Assembly: GCA_017395215.1 (NCBI GenBank)
Contig: JAFPVW010000079.1
Span: forward strand, 1 to 62,580
Length of the DNA: 62,580 nucleotides
From: Prevotella sp.
GTDB taxonomy: Bacteria; Bacteroidota; Bacteroidia; Bacteroidales; Bacteroidaceae
Direction: 5' to 3'
The notes beneath the pieces were generated by a model. The model had not been told where the DNA came from and did no database searches. It was given only the letters and a program-made list of their open reading frames with translations. Made by a program: the position numbers and the translations under genes. Of this stretch, positions 17,830-26,132 are shown one piece after another; the stretch's first letter is position 1; each line of letters opens with the position of its first letter.

Positions 17830-18119
17830 ATCCGTCACATCCGTCACCGCCTTGTAATGTTTTGATATTCTGCCGTTTACGGGGTGACGGATGCTGGTGA
17901 CGGGTGACGGATGCCGCTAAGCAGTGCGCAGCCGTTTGTTCACCGCCCATGAACAAAGATTCACTGGCCGTGAATATTCTCAAGCTTGCAGACTCATCGT
18001 AAAAAGGCGGACGACACTATCCTGTGTCGCCCGCCATCCGTCACCCGTTACCCTTATCCGTCACCGCGTAAACAGCTGATTTTCAGCACTGTTACGGCAA
18101 GGTGACGGATGTGACGGAT
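17830..18119. repeat. Intergenic element A with 9-mer terminal inverted repeats
   Basis: Fills the 336-bp gap between the convergent helicase and C10 peptidase genes. Ends are perfect 19-nt inverted repeats (17830-17848 and 18101-18119) made of two ATCCGTCAC-like 9-mers. More copies of the unit occur in both orientations inside. The two ends each start a ~53-nt sub-block bounded by TCCGTCACC...GGTGACGGA, and these sub-blocks are inverted relatives of one another. Internal parts: TTTGTTCA-7nt-TGAACAAA (17935-17957), ATTCAC-5nt-GTGAAT just after it, and a 12-bp hairpin at 18006-18035. No coding sequence is apparent. It may act as a bidirectional terminator. Confidence 0.8.
18006..18035. terminator. 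Hairpin inside element A, probable bidirectional terminator
   Basis: Arms GGCGGACGACAC and GTGTCGCCCGCC around a 6-nt loop (one mismatch), preceded by A5. It lies between the convergent ends of the helicase and peptidase genes. Confidence 0.5.
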
Positions 18120-18124
18120 TTTTT

Positions 18125-20548
18125 TTAATCTTGTGACTGTAGCTCAATGATTTTACTGATGAGGGTCACGATGTCGATGATGTCCACCTTCGTGTCTTCG
18201 TTCAGGTCAGCATTTGCCGGCAGTTCTGACCGCTTGCCCGTCAGGTATTCTATCAGCGGGGTCACGTCTTCAGCCGTCAGCAAGCCGTCGCCGTCAGTGT
18301 CGCCGGGGACGGGGTCTGGATCAGGTTCTACGGCGGGGGCGGTGTAGGTGAACTCTATATCCCACCAGTTGGTTTTAAACATCTGCCAAGTATTACCGCC
18401 GTAGGTCGTACAGTATTGTGGGTCAATGCAATAACTCTCGCCATCAATCAGCCCTTCGAAAGTCAGAGACGCTGTCACCTTGTCACCGGGTACGATAACA
18501 AAATCTTGTGAATATGTGTCATTCTCACTTGAATACCCCCATAGATTACCATCTACCGGAGTCCATAGATGAGATATAAACTTATTATAGTAAGGCACAT
18601 CTCCAACATTCTCCACAGTCATCGTGTAAGTGGCTTTACCGCCGTTCTCAAATGTTAACTCGCCGTCGACCTGGTTTAGGTTCACAGTGCCTGACGGGGC
18701 TTCTCCAATGGAAACCGTACCATCACCGATACAATTCTGTCCTTCAGGGTCGGTGGCCACCCAAAGGTTCCATGTGCCTGTCACATTAGGAGTAAAGTAG
18801 AAACATACGTTCTCACTACCGTTGGCAGGTATAGCCGAACCAGAAACATACACGTAGCTACCCTTGTTATCGTTTAAGCTGGCGAACAGATAAAGGGAAG
18901 AGGTGTAGTCGTCTGCGCTATTATTGACAGTAACGGTCACTGGCAGAGTCGTTCCAGGAAACGTGTTTCCGGTAACAACAAAGTTGTTGGCACTCAGATT
19001 AACTGTTGGGTGTTGAACGACAGTAGTTTCACCTCCGGATACGATAACTTCATAATACAAACACGAGGGAATGCAGCGTTTCCATTCGCCGTTTAGTTTA
19101 CTGACTGGTACGATGATGTGACAGCCTTCGTCAAAAGTGTACTGGGATAAGTCAAACTCAAAGTGTTCCTCCCACCAAGAACCTGGAGGAAGGATACTAT
19201 TCTCCCAATCTTCGTAAGTATTATCAAGTACTGTAAGTCCTCCGTCTGACTTGAGTTCTGCTATTCCTAATCCAAATCCGTATTCTCTGTTGTTCGCATT
19301 CTGAAGCATCATCGATATCGTTGTCTCGTTCTTCAGCATCGGATTCATGGCTGTTGCCACTATATCATAGGTAACTGATGGTGATTCGTTGATTGGTTGA
19401 ATGCCGACAATGGCACTGCAGCCGAAGATAAAGCCTGAGCGTCTGCCGTCGTTATAGGGATTGGTAGCTTGTAGCTTGAAGAAGCCGTCGTGAAGGCCAC
19501 CCCATCCCCAGTTGAAATGATAGCGTCCTTCGTTGTCGTAGCCGTCGCAAATGAAGGCATGGCCTTCATTTGCATCGGAATGCCCGTCATAAATGATGGG
19601 CCGCTTGTTGGCCAGTTCGTTGTAGATTATTTCGTCCCATTCGGCAACGGAGTAGTTGTTGCGCTTCAACGACTGCCAATTAGAGTCGTAGTCAAAGTAC
19701 TTGACCATATTACCAACCAGTGTGTTTTGGTCTGAAGAAGAACCATCGATGCCGTACTGCATGTTGGCAGCCCAGCCAGCATAGAGCATCAGCTCGGCCA
19801 CGGCTTTCGCAGCATCCGACCCGGCATCAGTTTCGTTGTAGTTTGTTTTCATATTATCCCACTGAAACACCGTTGATTCCAGGCTGTTTGAAGTGGCAGT
19901 TAGGTTGGATAGATATCCAGGCAGCACCTCCGTGTTGCCTTTGGGACATCTGTGGTAGTACATGATTTGGGCACCAGCAGTGGCTACACAGCCCGTGCAA
20001 GTGAAGTTTTCGCCAATCAGAGGACAATAAATATTATAGATGCCGTCGGTATTGTTGTTCTTGTATATTCCGTCTTGGTTTAGGTATGTGTTCCCTTGGC
20101 TCCACGTTGTGGCAATCAGGGGGGGGATGGGGGCATGCAGAGCTACTTCTTGGCGAGGCAAACGACTCTCGGCGCGTCCCTCGGCTGGCAACTGCTGCAG
20201 GGCCTCAATCTCGATAGTCATCTGACTGAGCCACTCCTTCAGTGCGGGGGGCAGGTTGTCTTCGTCGTAGGAGCCCTGCGTGGTATAGCCGAGGATGGCA
20301 TCGGTGCGGTCGTCGCCTGAGACGACGACGAAGCCACCGTCGTTGGCGGCGTTGAACACGTAGAGGGGCTGGTCGGCAGCAGGAGCCTTGTTGCCCTGCT
20401 GGCTGGTCGCGTCGATCTGCTTACCCTTCAGCTGCATAAACTTGGCGGCCGCCTCGCGGGCCTGCTGCCGGTTCACCGTGGCTGCTGTGGCAGCTGTGGC
20501 AGCTGTGACGATGAGCAATGTCAGTAGTAAATTCAGTAGTCTTTTCAT
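18125..20548 (-). CDS. C10 family cysteine peptidase with dockerin-like C-terminus
   Basis: 807-residue secreted peptidase of the streptopain/interpain type. Signal peptide about 1-24, a Spi-type prodomain (25-140), and the catalytic domain with Cys187 in CTGCVATAGAQIMYYH and His330 in GHAFICDGYDNEGRYHFNWGWGG. Beta-sandwich domains follow. The C-terminal ~58 residues contain DTDGDGLLTAEDVTPLIEYL and DLNEDTKVDIIDIVTLISKI, a pair of Ca-binding loops like type I dockerins. The ATG at 20548 starts the signal peptide; the frame upstream is a shadow of the previous gene plus a hexamer repeat. An 8-C run at 20119-20126 (coding strand) encodes part of HAPIPPLIA. Last gene of the pyrE-argH run. Confidence 0.88.
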   Translation of the reverse strand: MKRLLNLLLTLLIVTAATAATAATVNRQQAREAAAKFMQLKGKQIDATSQQGNKAPAADQPLYVFNAANDGGFVVVSGDDRTDAILGYTTQGSYDEDNLPPALKEWLSQMTIEIEALQQLPAEGRAESRLPRQEVALHAPIPPLIATTWSQGNTYLNQDGIYKNNNTDGIYNIYCPLIGENFTCTGCVATAGAQIMYYHRCPKGNTEVLPGYLSNLTATSNSLESTVFQWDNMKTNYNETDAGSDAAKAVAELMLYAGWAANMQYGIDGSSSDQNTLVGNMVKYFDYDSNWQSLKRNNYSVAEWDEIIYNELANKRPIIYDGHSDANEGHAFICDGYDNEGRYHFNWGWGGLHDGFFKLQATNPYNDGRRSGFIFGCSAIVGIQPINESPSVTYDIVATAMNPMLKNETTISMMLQNANNREYGFGLGIAELKSDGGLTVLDNTYEDWENSILPPGSWWEEHFEFDLSQYTFDEGCHIIVPVSKLNGEWKRCIPSCLYYEVIVSGGETTVVQHPTVNLSANNFVVTGNTFPGTTLPVTVTVNNSADDYTSSLYLFASLNDNKGSYVYVSGSAIPANGSENVCFYFTPNVTGTWNLWVATDPEGQNCIGDGTVSIGEAPSGTVNLNQVDGELTFENGGKATYTMTVENVGDVPYYNKFISHLWTPVDGNLWGYSSENDTYSQDFVIVPGDKVTASLTFEGLIDGESYCIDPQYCTTYGGNTWQMFKTNWWDIEFTYTAPAVEPDPDPVPGDTDGDGLLTAEDVTPLIEYLTGKRSELPANADLNEDTKVDIIDIVTLISKIIELQSQD

Positions 20549-20561
20549 AATAATATAGGTT

Positions 20562-20603
20562 ATCGTTATTGTTTTCGTTATCGTTCCCGTTCCCGTTTTC
20601 GTC
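20562..20603. repeat. Hexamer tandem tract upstream of the C10 peptidase
   Basis: Seven tandem hexamers of the form GTTnnC/T on the plus strand (GTTATC, GTTATT, GTTTTC, GTTCCC and others), between the lipoprotein stop and the peptidase start. It occupies most of the 53-nt spacer. Confidence 0.75.
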
Positions 20604-21198
20604 AGTTCCATGCCCGGAGCACTGCTCCGTCGAAGGCGGCGTTGTATGTGTAGAGCTGTCTGCCGCCCTCGCCCTGGGCCACTACACCGTTGTTCACGTC
20701 GTAGCTGCGCTTGCAGCGGGCGCATTGCAGCTGCTGGCCGTTCGGGCTCCACGTCAGCGGGTAGTTGGTACCGCCATACTGGTCTAGGCAGTTGGCGCAC
20801 TGGCCCTCGTAGCAGACGAACATCCCCGTGTAGCTGCTGCGCCCGATGATGATGGCGTTGCTGGCCCCGAGCACGCAGCGGGTGCTGTTCTCCTTCTTGC
20901 TGGTCAGGGTGATGTCCTCCTCGGCTTGGTCGTAGTTGCGCGTGGTCAGGATATGTCGCACACCGCCCACCATCTTTGCCCTGACGGTCATGAAGTGGCC
21001 GGGGTTGCCCAAAGCCACCGTCAGCTGGCAGGGGGCGGGATGGAGCGTCGCGTCGAAGATGAAGTAGCAGGCATGGCCGCGATAGACGCTGTTCTCAACG
21101 TCGTCGCAGGCCCAAAAAAGCATGAGGAAGAATACCCACCCCCAGCCCCTCCCCAAATGGAGGGGTGTAGACACTATGCTATGGACAAATCTCCTCAT
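20602..21198 (-). CDS. Lipoprotein with two CxxC pairs; N-terminus built from a repeat element
   Basis: 198 residues. The first ~24 residues (MRRFVHSIVSTPLHLGRGWG...) are encoded by the repeat element at 21131-21254, including the start codon; the hydrophobic FFLMLFWAC then acts as signal and lipobox. The C-terminal half has CANC (with an extra upstream Cys) and CARC, spaced like a Rieske-type or zinc-ribbon fold but with Cys only, so a Rieske 2Fe-2S cluster with His ligands is not supported. Function unknown; redox or metal binding is possible. It follows argH and precedes the C10 peptidase. Confidence 0.7.
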   Translation of the reverse strand: MRRFVHSIVSTPLHLGRGWGWVFFLMLFWACDDVENSVYRGHACYFIFDATLHPAPCQLTVALGNPGHFMTVRAKMVGGVRHILTTRNYDQAEEDITLTSKKENSTRCVLGASNAIIIGRSSYTGMFVCYEGQCANCLDQYGGTNYPLTWSPNGQQLQCARCKRSYDVNNGVVAQGEGGRQLYTYNAAFDGAVLRAWN

Positions 21199-21254
21199 AT
21201 CTGCGATGATGGTAACTATGCCCCTCCATTCAGGGAGGGGTTAGGGGTGGGTCT
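21131..21254. repeat. Double-hairpin element, copy 3 (argH/lipoprotein junction)
   Basis: Inverted arms at 21131-21168 and 21217-21254. The right arm encodes the end of ArgH (ETHP) and its TAA stop within CCCCTAACCCC; the centre carries the start codon of the lipoprotein (21196-21198); the left arm encodes TPLHLGRGWGWV. Same layout as at sufC/sufD. Confidence 0.88.
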
Positions 21255-22581
21255 CCAATAGTTTGCGTTCGGCCTCGGTCACGCGCTCGAAGGCAAAACC
21301 TTCGAGCACACGGTCCATCAGGGCGGCGATGCGGTCGTTGCAGAGGTTGCCGATGCTGCCCTCGTGGGTGTGGTGGATATTCTTGTCGGGCGTGAACTGT
21401 CCGGCTTCGATGTCGAGTCCCACCTTCTTGTAGGCGTCGCGGAAGGGCATGCCGCTGGCGGCGAGGCGGTTGACCTCCTCGACCGAGAACATCGGGTCGT
21501 ACATCGGGTTGTCGAGGATATGCTCGTTCACCTCTATCTTATTGATGATGTAGGCCGTCATCTGCAGGCAGTCCTTCAGCTCGTCGAAGGCAGGCAGGAA
21601 CACCTCTTTTATAATCTGCAGGTCGCGGAAGTAGCCCACGGGCAGGTTGTTCTTGATGAGCGTTATCTGGTAGGGCAGGCCCTGCAGCTTGTTCGACTTG
21701 GCGCGGATGAGCTCGAAGACGTCGGGGTTCTTCTTGTGCGGCATGATCGACGAGCCGGTGGTACACTCCTTCGGCAGCTTGACGAAGGAGAAGTTCTGTG
21801 AGTTGAACAGGCAGGCGTCGAAGGCCAGCTTGGCCAGCGTGCCGGCAATGGCGGCGATGGCGAAGCTGACGCCCACCTCCATCTTGCCGCGCCCCATCTG
21901 GGCGTAGACCACGTTGTAGTCCATCGAGTCGAATCCCAGCAGCTCGGTGGTCATCGTGCGGTTCAGGGGGAACGAGCTTCCGTAGCCGGCAGCCGAACCG
22001 AGCGGGTTGCGGTTGGTCATGCGGTAGGCGGCCTGCAGGAAGAGCATATCGTCGCAGAGACTCTCGGCGTAGGCGCCGAACCACAGTCCGAACGACGACG
22101 GCATGGCCACCTGCAGGTGGGTATAGCCCGGCATGAGCACGTCCTTGTACTGCTCTGATTTCTGCAGCAGTTCGTCGAAGAGCGTCTTCACCTCGTCGGC
22201 GATGTCCATCAGCTGGTGGCGCGTGAAGAGCTTCAGGTCTACCAGCACCTGGTCGTTGCGCGAGCGGCCGGAGTGAATCTTCTTTCCCATGTCGCCGAGG
22301 CGGCGCGTCAGCAGCATCTCCACCTGCGAGTGGACGTCCTCGACGTCGTCCTCGATCGTGAACTCGCCGCGCTCGCATAGCTCGTAGATGTTCTTCAGTT
22401 CGGCGAGCAGCACGGGCAGCTCGTCCTTGCCAATCAGTCCGATGCTCTCGAGCATCGTGATGTGGGCCATCGAGCCCAGCACGTCGTACTTCGCCAGATA
22501 GAGGTCCATCTCGCGGTCGCGGCCCACGGTGAACCGGTCAATCTCCTTGTTTACCTCAAAGTTCTTTTCCCAGAGCTTCAT
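21241..22581 (-). CDS. argH: Argininosuccinate lyase
   Basis: Splits argininosuccinate into arginine and fumarate, the last step of arginine synthesis. 446 residues. Visible: KIHSGRSRNDQVLVDLKLF, the TPGYTHLQ-like MPGYTHLQVAMPSSFG, and the fumarase/lyase signature GSSIMPHKKNPD with the catalytic Ser. The C-terminus ...RKLLETHP and the stop codon are encoded by repeat copy 3. Preceded by an SRPBCC gene (15 nt) and pyrE. Cytosolic. Confidence 0.96.
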   Translation of the reverse strand: MKLWEKNFEVNKEIDRFTVGRDREMDLYLAKYDVLGSMAHITMLESIGLIGKDELPVLLAELKNIYELCERGEFTIEDDVEDVHSQVEMLLTRRLGDMGKKIHSGRSRNDQVLVDLKLFTRHQLMDIADEVKTLFDELLQKSEQYKDVLMPGYTHLQVAMPSSFGLWFGAYAESLCDDMLFLQAAYRMTNRNPLGSAAGYGSSFPLNRTMTTELLGFDSMDYNVVYAQMGRGKMEVGVSFAIAAIAGTLAKLAFDACLFNSQNFSFVKLPKECTTGSSIMPHKKNPDVFELIRAKSNKLQGLPYQITLIKNNLPVGYFRDLQIIKEVFLPAFDELKDCLQMTAYIINKIEVNEHILDNPMYDPMFSVEEVNRLAASGMPFRDAYKKVGLDIEAGQFTPDKNIHHTHEGSIGNLCNDRIAALMDRVLEGFAFERVTEAERKLLETHP

Positions 22582-22596
22582 AGTTCTAATCGAAAA

Positions 22597-23028
22597 TTAC
22601 ACATATTCTATCTGTGCCAGCGCGTCGGCGATCTTCTCAACGCCGTCCTGCAGCGGTCCGGAGACCATGCCCTTGATGAACGGGTTCAGCTCGGCCTTCA
22701 CCGTCACCTTTATCTTGCTCGACTGCTCGTCGACGGGCAGCATCTGCACCCAGACATTGAAGGGCACGGGCGACTGTGCCGTCTCAAACTTCACGCACTT
22801 AGGCTCCTCGCGCTCGACGACGCGCAGCTTCAGCTCGCCCACGGGGGGCACATTGATGCTGATGGTGTCGGCATCGAACGAGAAGTCCTTCACTTTGTCC
22901 TCAGGTATGCGGTCGCGCACCTTCTCCAGGTTGCGCAGGTCGCTGATGTTGCGGTAGACCGCCTCCTGCGAGTAGGGAATCTGCTTCACGCTACTCTCAA
23001 ACTTTGATGTATTGTCAAATAATCCCAC
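22597..23028 (-). CDS. SRPBCC-family protein
   Basis: 143 residues. Starts with KFESSVKQIPYSQEAVYRNISDLRNLEKVRDRIP and ends with a long amphipathic helix (IKGMVSGPLQDGVEKIADALAQIEYV), the start-related lipid-transfer/polyketide-cyclase layout. Ligand unknown. The frame opens with GTG at 23028. Conserved between pyrE and argH in Bacteroidales from general knowledge; the co-directional spacing supports one operon. Probably cytosolic. Confidence 0.8.
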   Translation of the reverse strand: MGLFDNTSKFESSVKQIPYSQEAVYRNISDLRNLEKVRDRIPEDKVKDFSFDADTISINVPPVGELKLRVVEREEPKCVKFETAQSPVPFNVWVQMLPVDEQSSKIKVTVKAELNPFIKGMVSGPLQDGVEKIADALAQIEYV

Positions 23029-23064
23029 CTTATGTTGATTTACGGATTTACGATTTTCGATTGG

Positions 23065-23697
23065 CTACTGCTTCCACGTCGAGGGCGACTGGCGCCACTC
23101 GGCCAGCACGGCCTTCTCCTCTTCCTTGATATAGCCCGTCTTGGCAGCTTCCTCGATGACGGCATCGTAGTTGCTCAGCGTGATGAGCTTCACGCCGGCA
23201 GCCTTGAAAGCCTCCTCGGCCACGGGGAAGCCGTAGGTGAACGATGCCACCATGCCGATGACCTCGACACCATACTGGCGCAGGGCCTCGACGGCCTTCA
23301 GCGACGAGCCGCCGGTGGAGATGAGGTCCTCGACCACCACCACCTTCGTGCCCTTCTCAATCTCGCCCTCCACCTGGTTGCCCATGCCGTGGTCCTTCGG
23401 CTTCGGGCGCACGTAGCAGTAGGGCAGACCCAGTTCCTCGGCCACCAGTGCCCCCTGGGCAATGGCGCCCGTAGCCACGCCGGCTACGGCCTCAGCCTCG
23501 GGGAAGTTCTCCTGGATGGCGTGGCACAGGGCCAGCTTCACGAAGGAGCGCAGCCGGGGGAAGCCGAGCGTCTTGCGGTTGTCGGTATAGATGGGTGACT
23601 TCCAGCCGCTGGCCCACGTGAAAGGCTCCTGCGGCTGCAGCTTGATGGCCTTGATGTCCATCAGCTTGCGTGCGAATTGACTTTTAATACTTTCCAT
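23065..23697 (-). CDS. pyrE: Orotate phosphoribosyltransferase
   Basis: Joins orotate to PRPP in pyrimidine synthesis. 210 residues: SPIYTDNRKTLGFP, YCYVRPKPKDHGMGNQVEG with the catalytic loop, and the PRPP-binding motif VVVVEDLISTGGSSL. The ATG at 23697 (MESIKSQFARKLM) is preferred over 23751 because the -7 promoter box lies at 23719-23726, between the two. First gene of the pyrE-SRPBCC-argH-lipoprotein-peptidase run. Confidence 0.96.
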   Translation of the reverse strand: MESIKSQFARKLMDIKAIKLQPQEPFTWASGWKSPIYTDNRKTLGFPRLRSFVKLALCHAIQENFPEAEAVAGVATGAIAQGALVAEELGLPYCYVRPKPKDHGMGNQVEGEIEKGTKVVVVEDLISTGGSSLKAVEALRQYGVEVIGMVASFTYGFPVAEEAFKAAGVKLITLSNYDAVIEEAAKTGYIKEEEKAVLAEWRQSPSTWKQ

Positions 23698-23718
23698 ATT
23701 CCTGTTGGTTTGAGGGTG

Positions 23719-23726
23719 CAAAGGTA
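23719..23726 (-). promoter_or_regulatory. Promoter -7 box for pyrE operon
   Basis: TACCTTTG on the minus strand, 21 nt upstream of the pyrE ATG. It lies just downstream of the rnr stop, separating the two transcription units. Confidence 0.65.
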
Positions 23727-23772
23727 CGAAATCTTTATGAATAAATGCCATGACGGAGCGTTTTTTTAGCGC

Positions 23773-26013
23773 TTAATCGTCGGCCAGGGTGAAGTCGAGC
23801 TGGCGCTTCTCCAGGTTGGCCCGTGCCACCTTGATGCGGATGGGGTCGCCCAGCTGGTACTTCGAGTGGTGGCGACGGCCGATGAGACAGTAGTGGGCCT
23901 CGTCGAACTCGTAGTAGTCGCCGCTGAGGTCGTGCATGGGCACCATACCCTCGCAGTGATTCTCATCGATTTCGACGTAGATGCCATAAGACTGTATGCC
24001 CGAGATGTGGCCGTCGAAGCACTGCCCGATCTTGTCGCCCATGAACTCCACCATCTTGTACTTGATGCTGTCGCGCTCGGCGTTGGCGGCAGTCTGCTCC
24101 ATATCGCTCGAGTGCTCGCAGAGTTCCTCGTAATGCTCCTGATTGGCGCTCCGGCCGCCGTCCTGATAGCGGGTCAGCAGGCGGTGGACCATCGTGTCGG
24201 GATAGCGGCGGATGGGCGAGGTGAAGTGGGTGTAGTAGTCGAAGGCCAGTCCGTAGTGGCCGATGTTATGGGTCGAATACTTGGCCTTCATCATGGCGCG
24301 CAGGGCGACGGTCTCAATGAGTTTCTGCTCCTTGCTGCCCGCAGCCTCGTCCATCAGGGCATTCAGCGACTTCGAGATGGCACCTTTCGTGCCGCTGGTC
24401 TTCAGCTTATAGCCGAAGGGGGCGACAACCTGGCGCAGCGACTCCAGCTTCTGGGGGTCGGGCTGGTCGTGGACGCGGTAGACGAAGGTCTTCTTGGCCT
24501 TGGCCCCCCTCTTATCCCCCGAGGGGGAAGAAGCCTCCCCTCGGGGAGGTTTGGAGGGGGCTCCGATGCTCTCGGCAACGGTGCGGTTAGCTAACAGCAT
24601 GAATTCCTCGATGAGCTTGTTGGCATCCTTCGACGTCTTGAAATAGGCGCGGACGGGCTTGCCGTCAGCGTCGATGTCGAAGTGCAGCTCCTCGCGGTCG
24701 AACTTCACGGCGCCGTTCTTGAAGCGCCGCTCGCGCAGTTTCTTGGCCAGCGCGTCGAGCTTGATGAGCTCGGCAGCGTACTCGCCCTTGTAGGGGTTGT
24801 TCTTCGTGGCGGGCGGTGCGGGCTGTCCAGTGCCGTCCTTGACGCCGTTGTCCTCTAACAGCTGCTGTACCTCCTCGTAGGCATAGCGGCGGTTGCTGCG
24901 GATGACGGTGTGGGTCAGATGCCACGACTTGATGTTGGCATCGTCGTCCAAGATGAAGATGACGCTGTAGCAGAGCTTATCCTCGTCGGGGCGCAGCGAG
25001 CAGATGAAGTTGCAGAGCCGCTCAGGCAGCATCGGGATGGTGCGGTCGACGAGGTAGACGCTCGTGGCCCGCTTCTGTGCCTCCTTGTCGATGATGCTGC
25101 CCTCCTTGACATAGTGGGTGACGTCGGCAATGTGGACGCCGACCTCCCATAAAGCCCCTTTCTTCCTGATCGACAGCGCATCGTCGAAGTCCTTGGCATC
25201 CTTCGGGTCGATGGTGCAGGTCCACACGTCGCGGAAGTCCTCGCGGCGGGCTATCTCCTCGGGGGTGATGCCCGGATCAATCTTCTTCGCGGCATCCTCC
25301 ACGGTCTTCGGGTACTTATAGGGCAGACCATACTGTGCTAAGATGGCGTGCATCTCGACGTTGTTGTCGCCCTCCTTGCCGAGCACGTCAACGACCTCGC
25401 CGACAATGTTCTTCGACTCCTTCGACGGCCACTGCGTAATCTTCACCACGGCCTTCTCGCCGTCCTTGCCGCCCTTCAGCTTCTTCTTCGGTATCAGGAT
25501 GTCGTGGACGAAGATATTTCCCTCGGTAATGAGGAAGGCAAAGTCCTTCTCCACCTTCAGCTTACCCACGGCCTGGTCGGTCTTGTGGCTCAGGATCTCA
25601 GTCACCATCGCCTCCTTGATGTGGTTCTGGCGGCGGGCCATCATCGCCACGCGGACGCGGTCGCCGTTGAGGGCGAACATCGAGTTGCGCTCCGACACGA
25701 AGATGGGCGTACCACCATCGTCGGGCAGGAACGAGTTCTTGCCGTTGGCCTTGCGGATGAACGTGCCCTCCTGCACCTGACCTTTCTGGTTCAGGCGGTA
25801 CTCATTGTCGCTCACCTTCGACAGATAGTCGTCCCAGCACATCTCGTCGAGCGCGTCGATGGCCAGCATCTTCGCCGGATGCGTGTCGAGCTTCAGTGCC
25901 CTGAAGATATACTTCAGCGAGAACGTTTCATTAGGACTTGCCGTGAACAACCCCTGCAGGGCCTCGGCCACGGCCTTCTTTGACAGTCGTTTTCCACCTC
26001 TCTTCTTTCCCAT
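23773..26013 (-). CDS. rnr: Ribonuclease R
   Basis: 3'-5' exoribonuclease that digests structured RNA. 746 residues: N-terminal winged-helix and cold-shock domains, the RNB catalytic core with TIDPKDAKDFDDALS and its Asp cluster, and a C-terminal S1 domain (IGQCFDGHISGIQSYGIYVEI). The ATG at 26013 (MGKKRGGKRLSKKAVAEAL) is chosen; the frame continues upstream to 26169, but the promoter box at 26044-26051 lies in between. A foreign in-frame stretch SKPPRGEASSPSGDKRGAK at ~484-503 comes from a repeat element within the RNB domain. Short basic C-terminal tails common in RNase R are absent. Confidence 0.95.
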   Translation of the reverse strand: MGKKRGGKRLSKKAVAEALQGLFTASPNETFSLKYIFRALKLDTHPAKMLAIDALDEMCWDDYLSKVSDNEYRLNQKGQVQEGTFIRKANGKNSFLPDDGGTPIFVSERNSMFALNGDRVRVAMMARRQNHIKEAMVTEILSHKTDQAVGKLKVEKDFAFLITEGNIFVHDILIPKKKLKGGKDGEKAVVKITQWPSKESKNIVGEVVDVLGKEGDNNVEMHAILAQYGLPYKYPKTVEDAAKKIDPGITPEEIARREDFRDVWTCTIDPKDAKDFDDALSIRKKGALWEVGVHIADVTHYVKEGSIIDKEAQKRATSVYLVDRTIPMLPERLCNFICSLRPDEDKLCYSVIFILDDDANIKSWHLTHTVIRSNRRYAYEEVQQLLEDNGVKDGTGQPAPPATKNNPYKGEYAAELIKLDALAKKLRERRFKNGAVKFDREELHFDIDADGKPVRAYFKTSKDANKLIEEFMLLANRTVAESIGAPSKPPRGEASSPSGDKRGAKAKKTFVYRVHDQPDPQKLESLRQVVAPFGYKLKTSGTKGAISKSLNALMDEAAGSKEQKLIETVALRAMMKAKYSTHNIGHYGLAFDYYTHFTSPIRRYPDTMVHRLLTRYQDGGRSANQEHYEELCEHSSDMEQTAANAERDSIKYKMVEFMGDKIGQCFDGHISGIQSYGIYVEIDENHCEGMVPMHDLSGDYYEFDEAHYCLIGRRHHSKYQLGDPIRIKVARANLEKRQLDFTLADD
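24502..24562. repeat. CCCCCGAGGGGG-type element in rnr
   Basis: Compact inverted pair of GGCCCCCCTCTTATCCCCCG-like arms, each containing a CCC(C)CGAGGGG(G) mini-hairpin. Encodes KPPRGEASSPSGDKRGA in frame inside the RNB domain of RNase R. Confidence 0.85.
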
Positions 26014-26043
26014 AGTCTTTTTAAGTTTTTTGGTTTCTGAGGG

Positions 26044-26051
26044 CAAAGATA
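26044..26051 (-). promoter_or_regulatory. Promoter -7 box for rnr
   Basis: TATCTTTG on the minus strand with a TTG -33 element at 26071-26073 (19-nt spacer), 30 nt before the rnr ATG. Divergent from the GH51 promoter 43 nt away. Confidence 0.7.
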
Positions 26052-26094
26052 CAAAAATATTGAGAAATGGCAACCGTTTATGGAGTTTTTTTTG

Positions 26095-26102
26095 TAACTT
26101 TG
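26095..26102 (+). promoter_or_regulatory. Promoter -7 box for the GH51-GH51-GH105 operon
   Basis: TAACTTTG, 30 nt before the ATG at 26133. The -33 side is AT-rich but without a clear TTG. Confidence 0.65.
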
Positions 26103-26132
26103 CGCTCAGATTTGCAATAACTAAGAAAAACG

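Noticed and set aside
17830-18119. CRISPR array
   Set aside because: The 9-mers are too short and occur in both orientations with no regular spacers; no cas genes.
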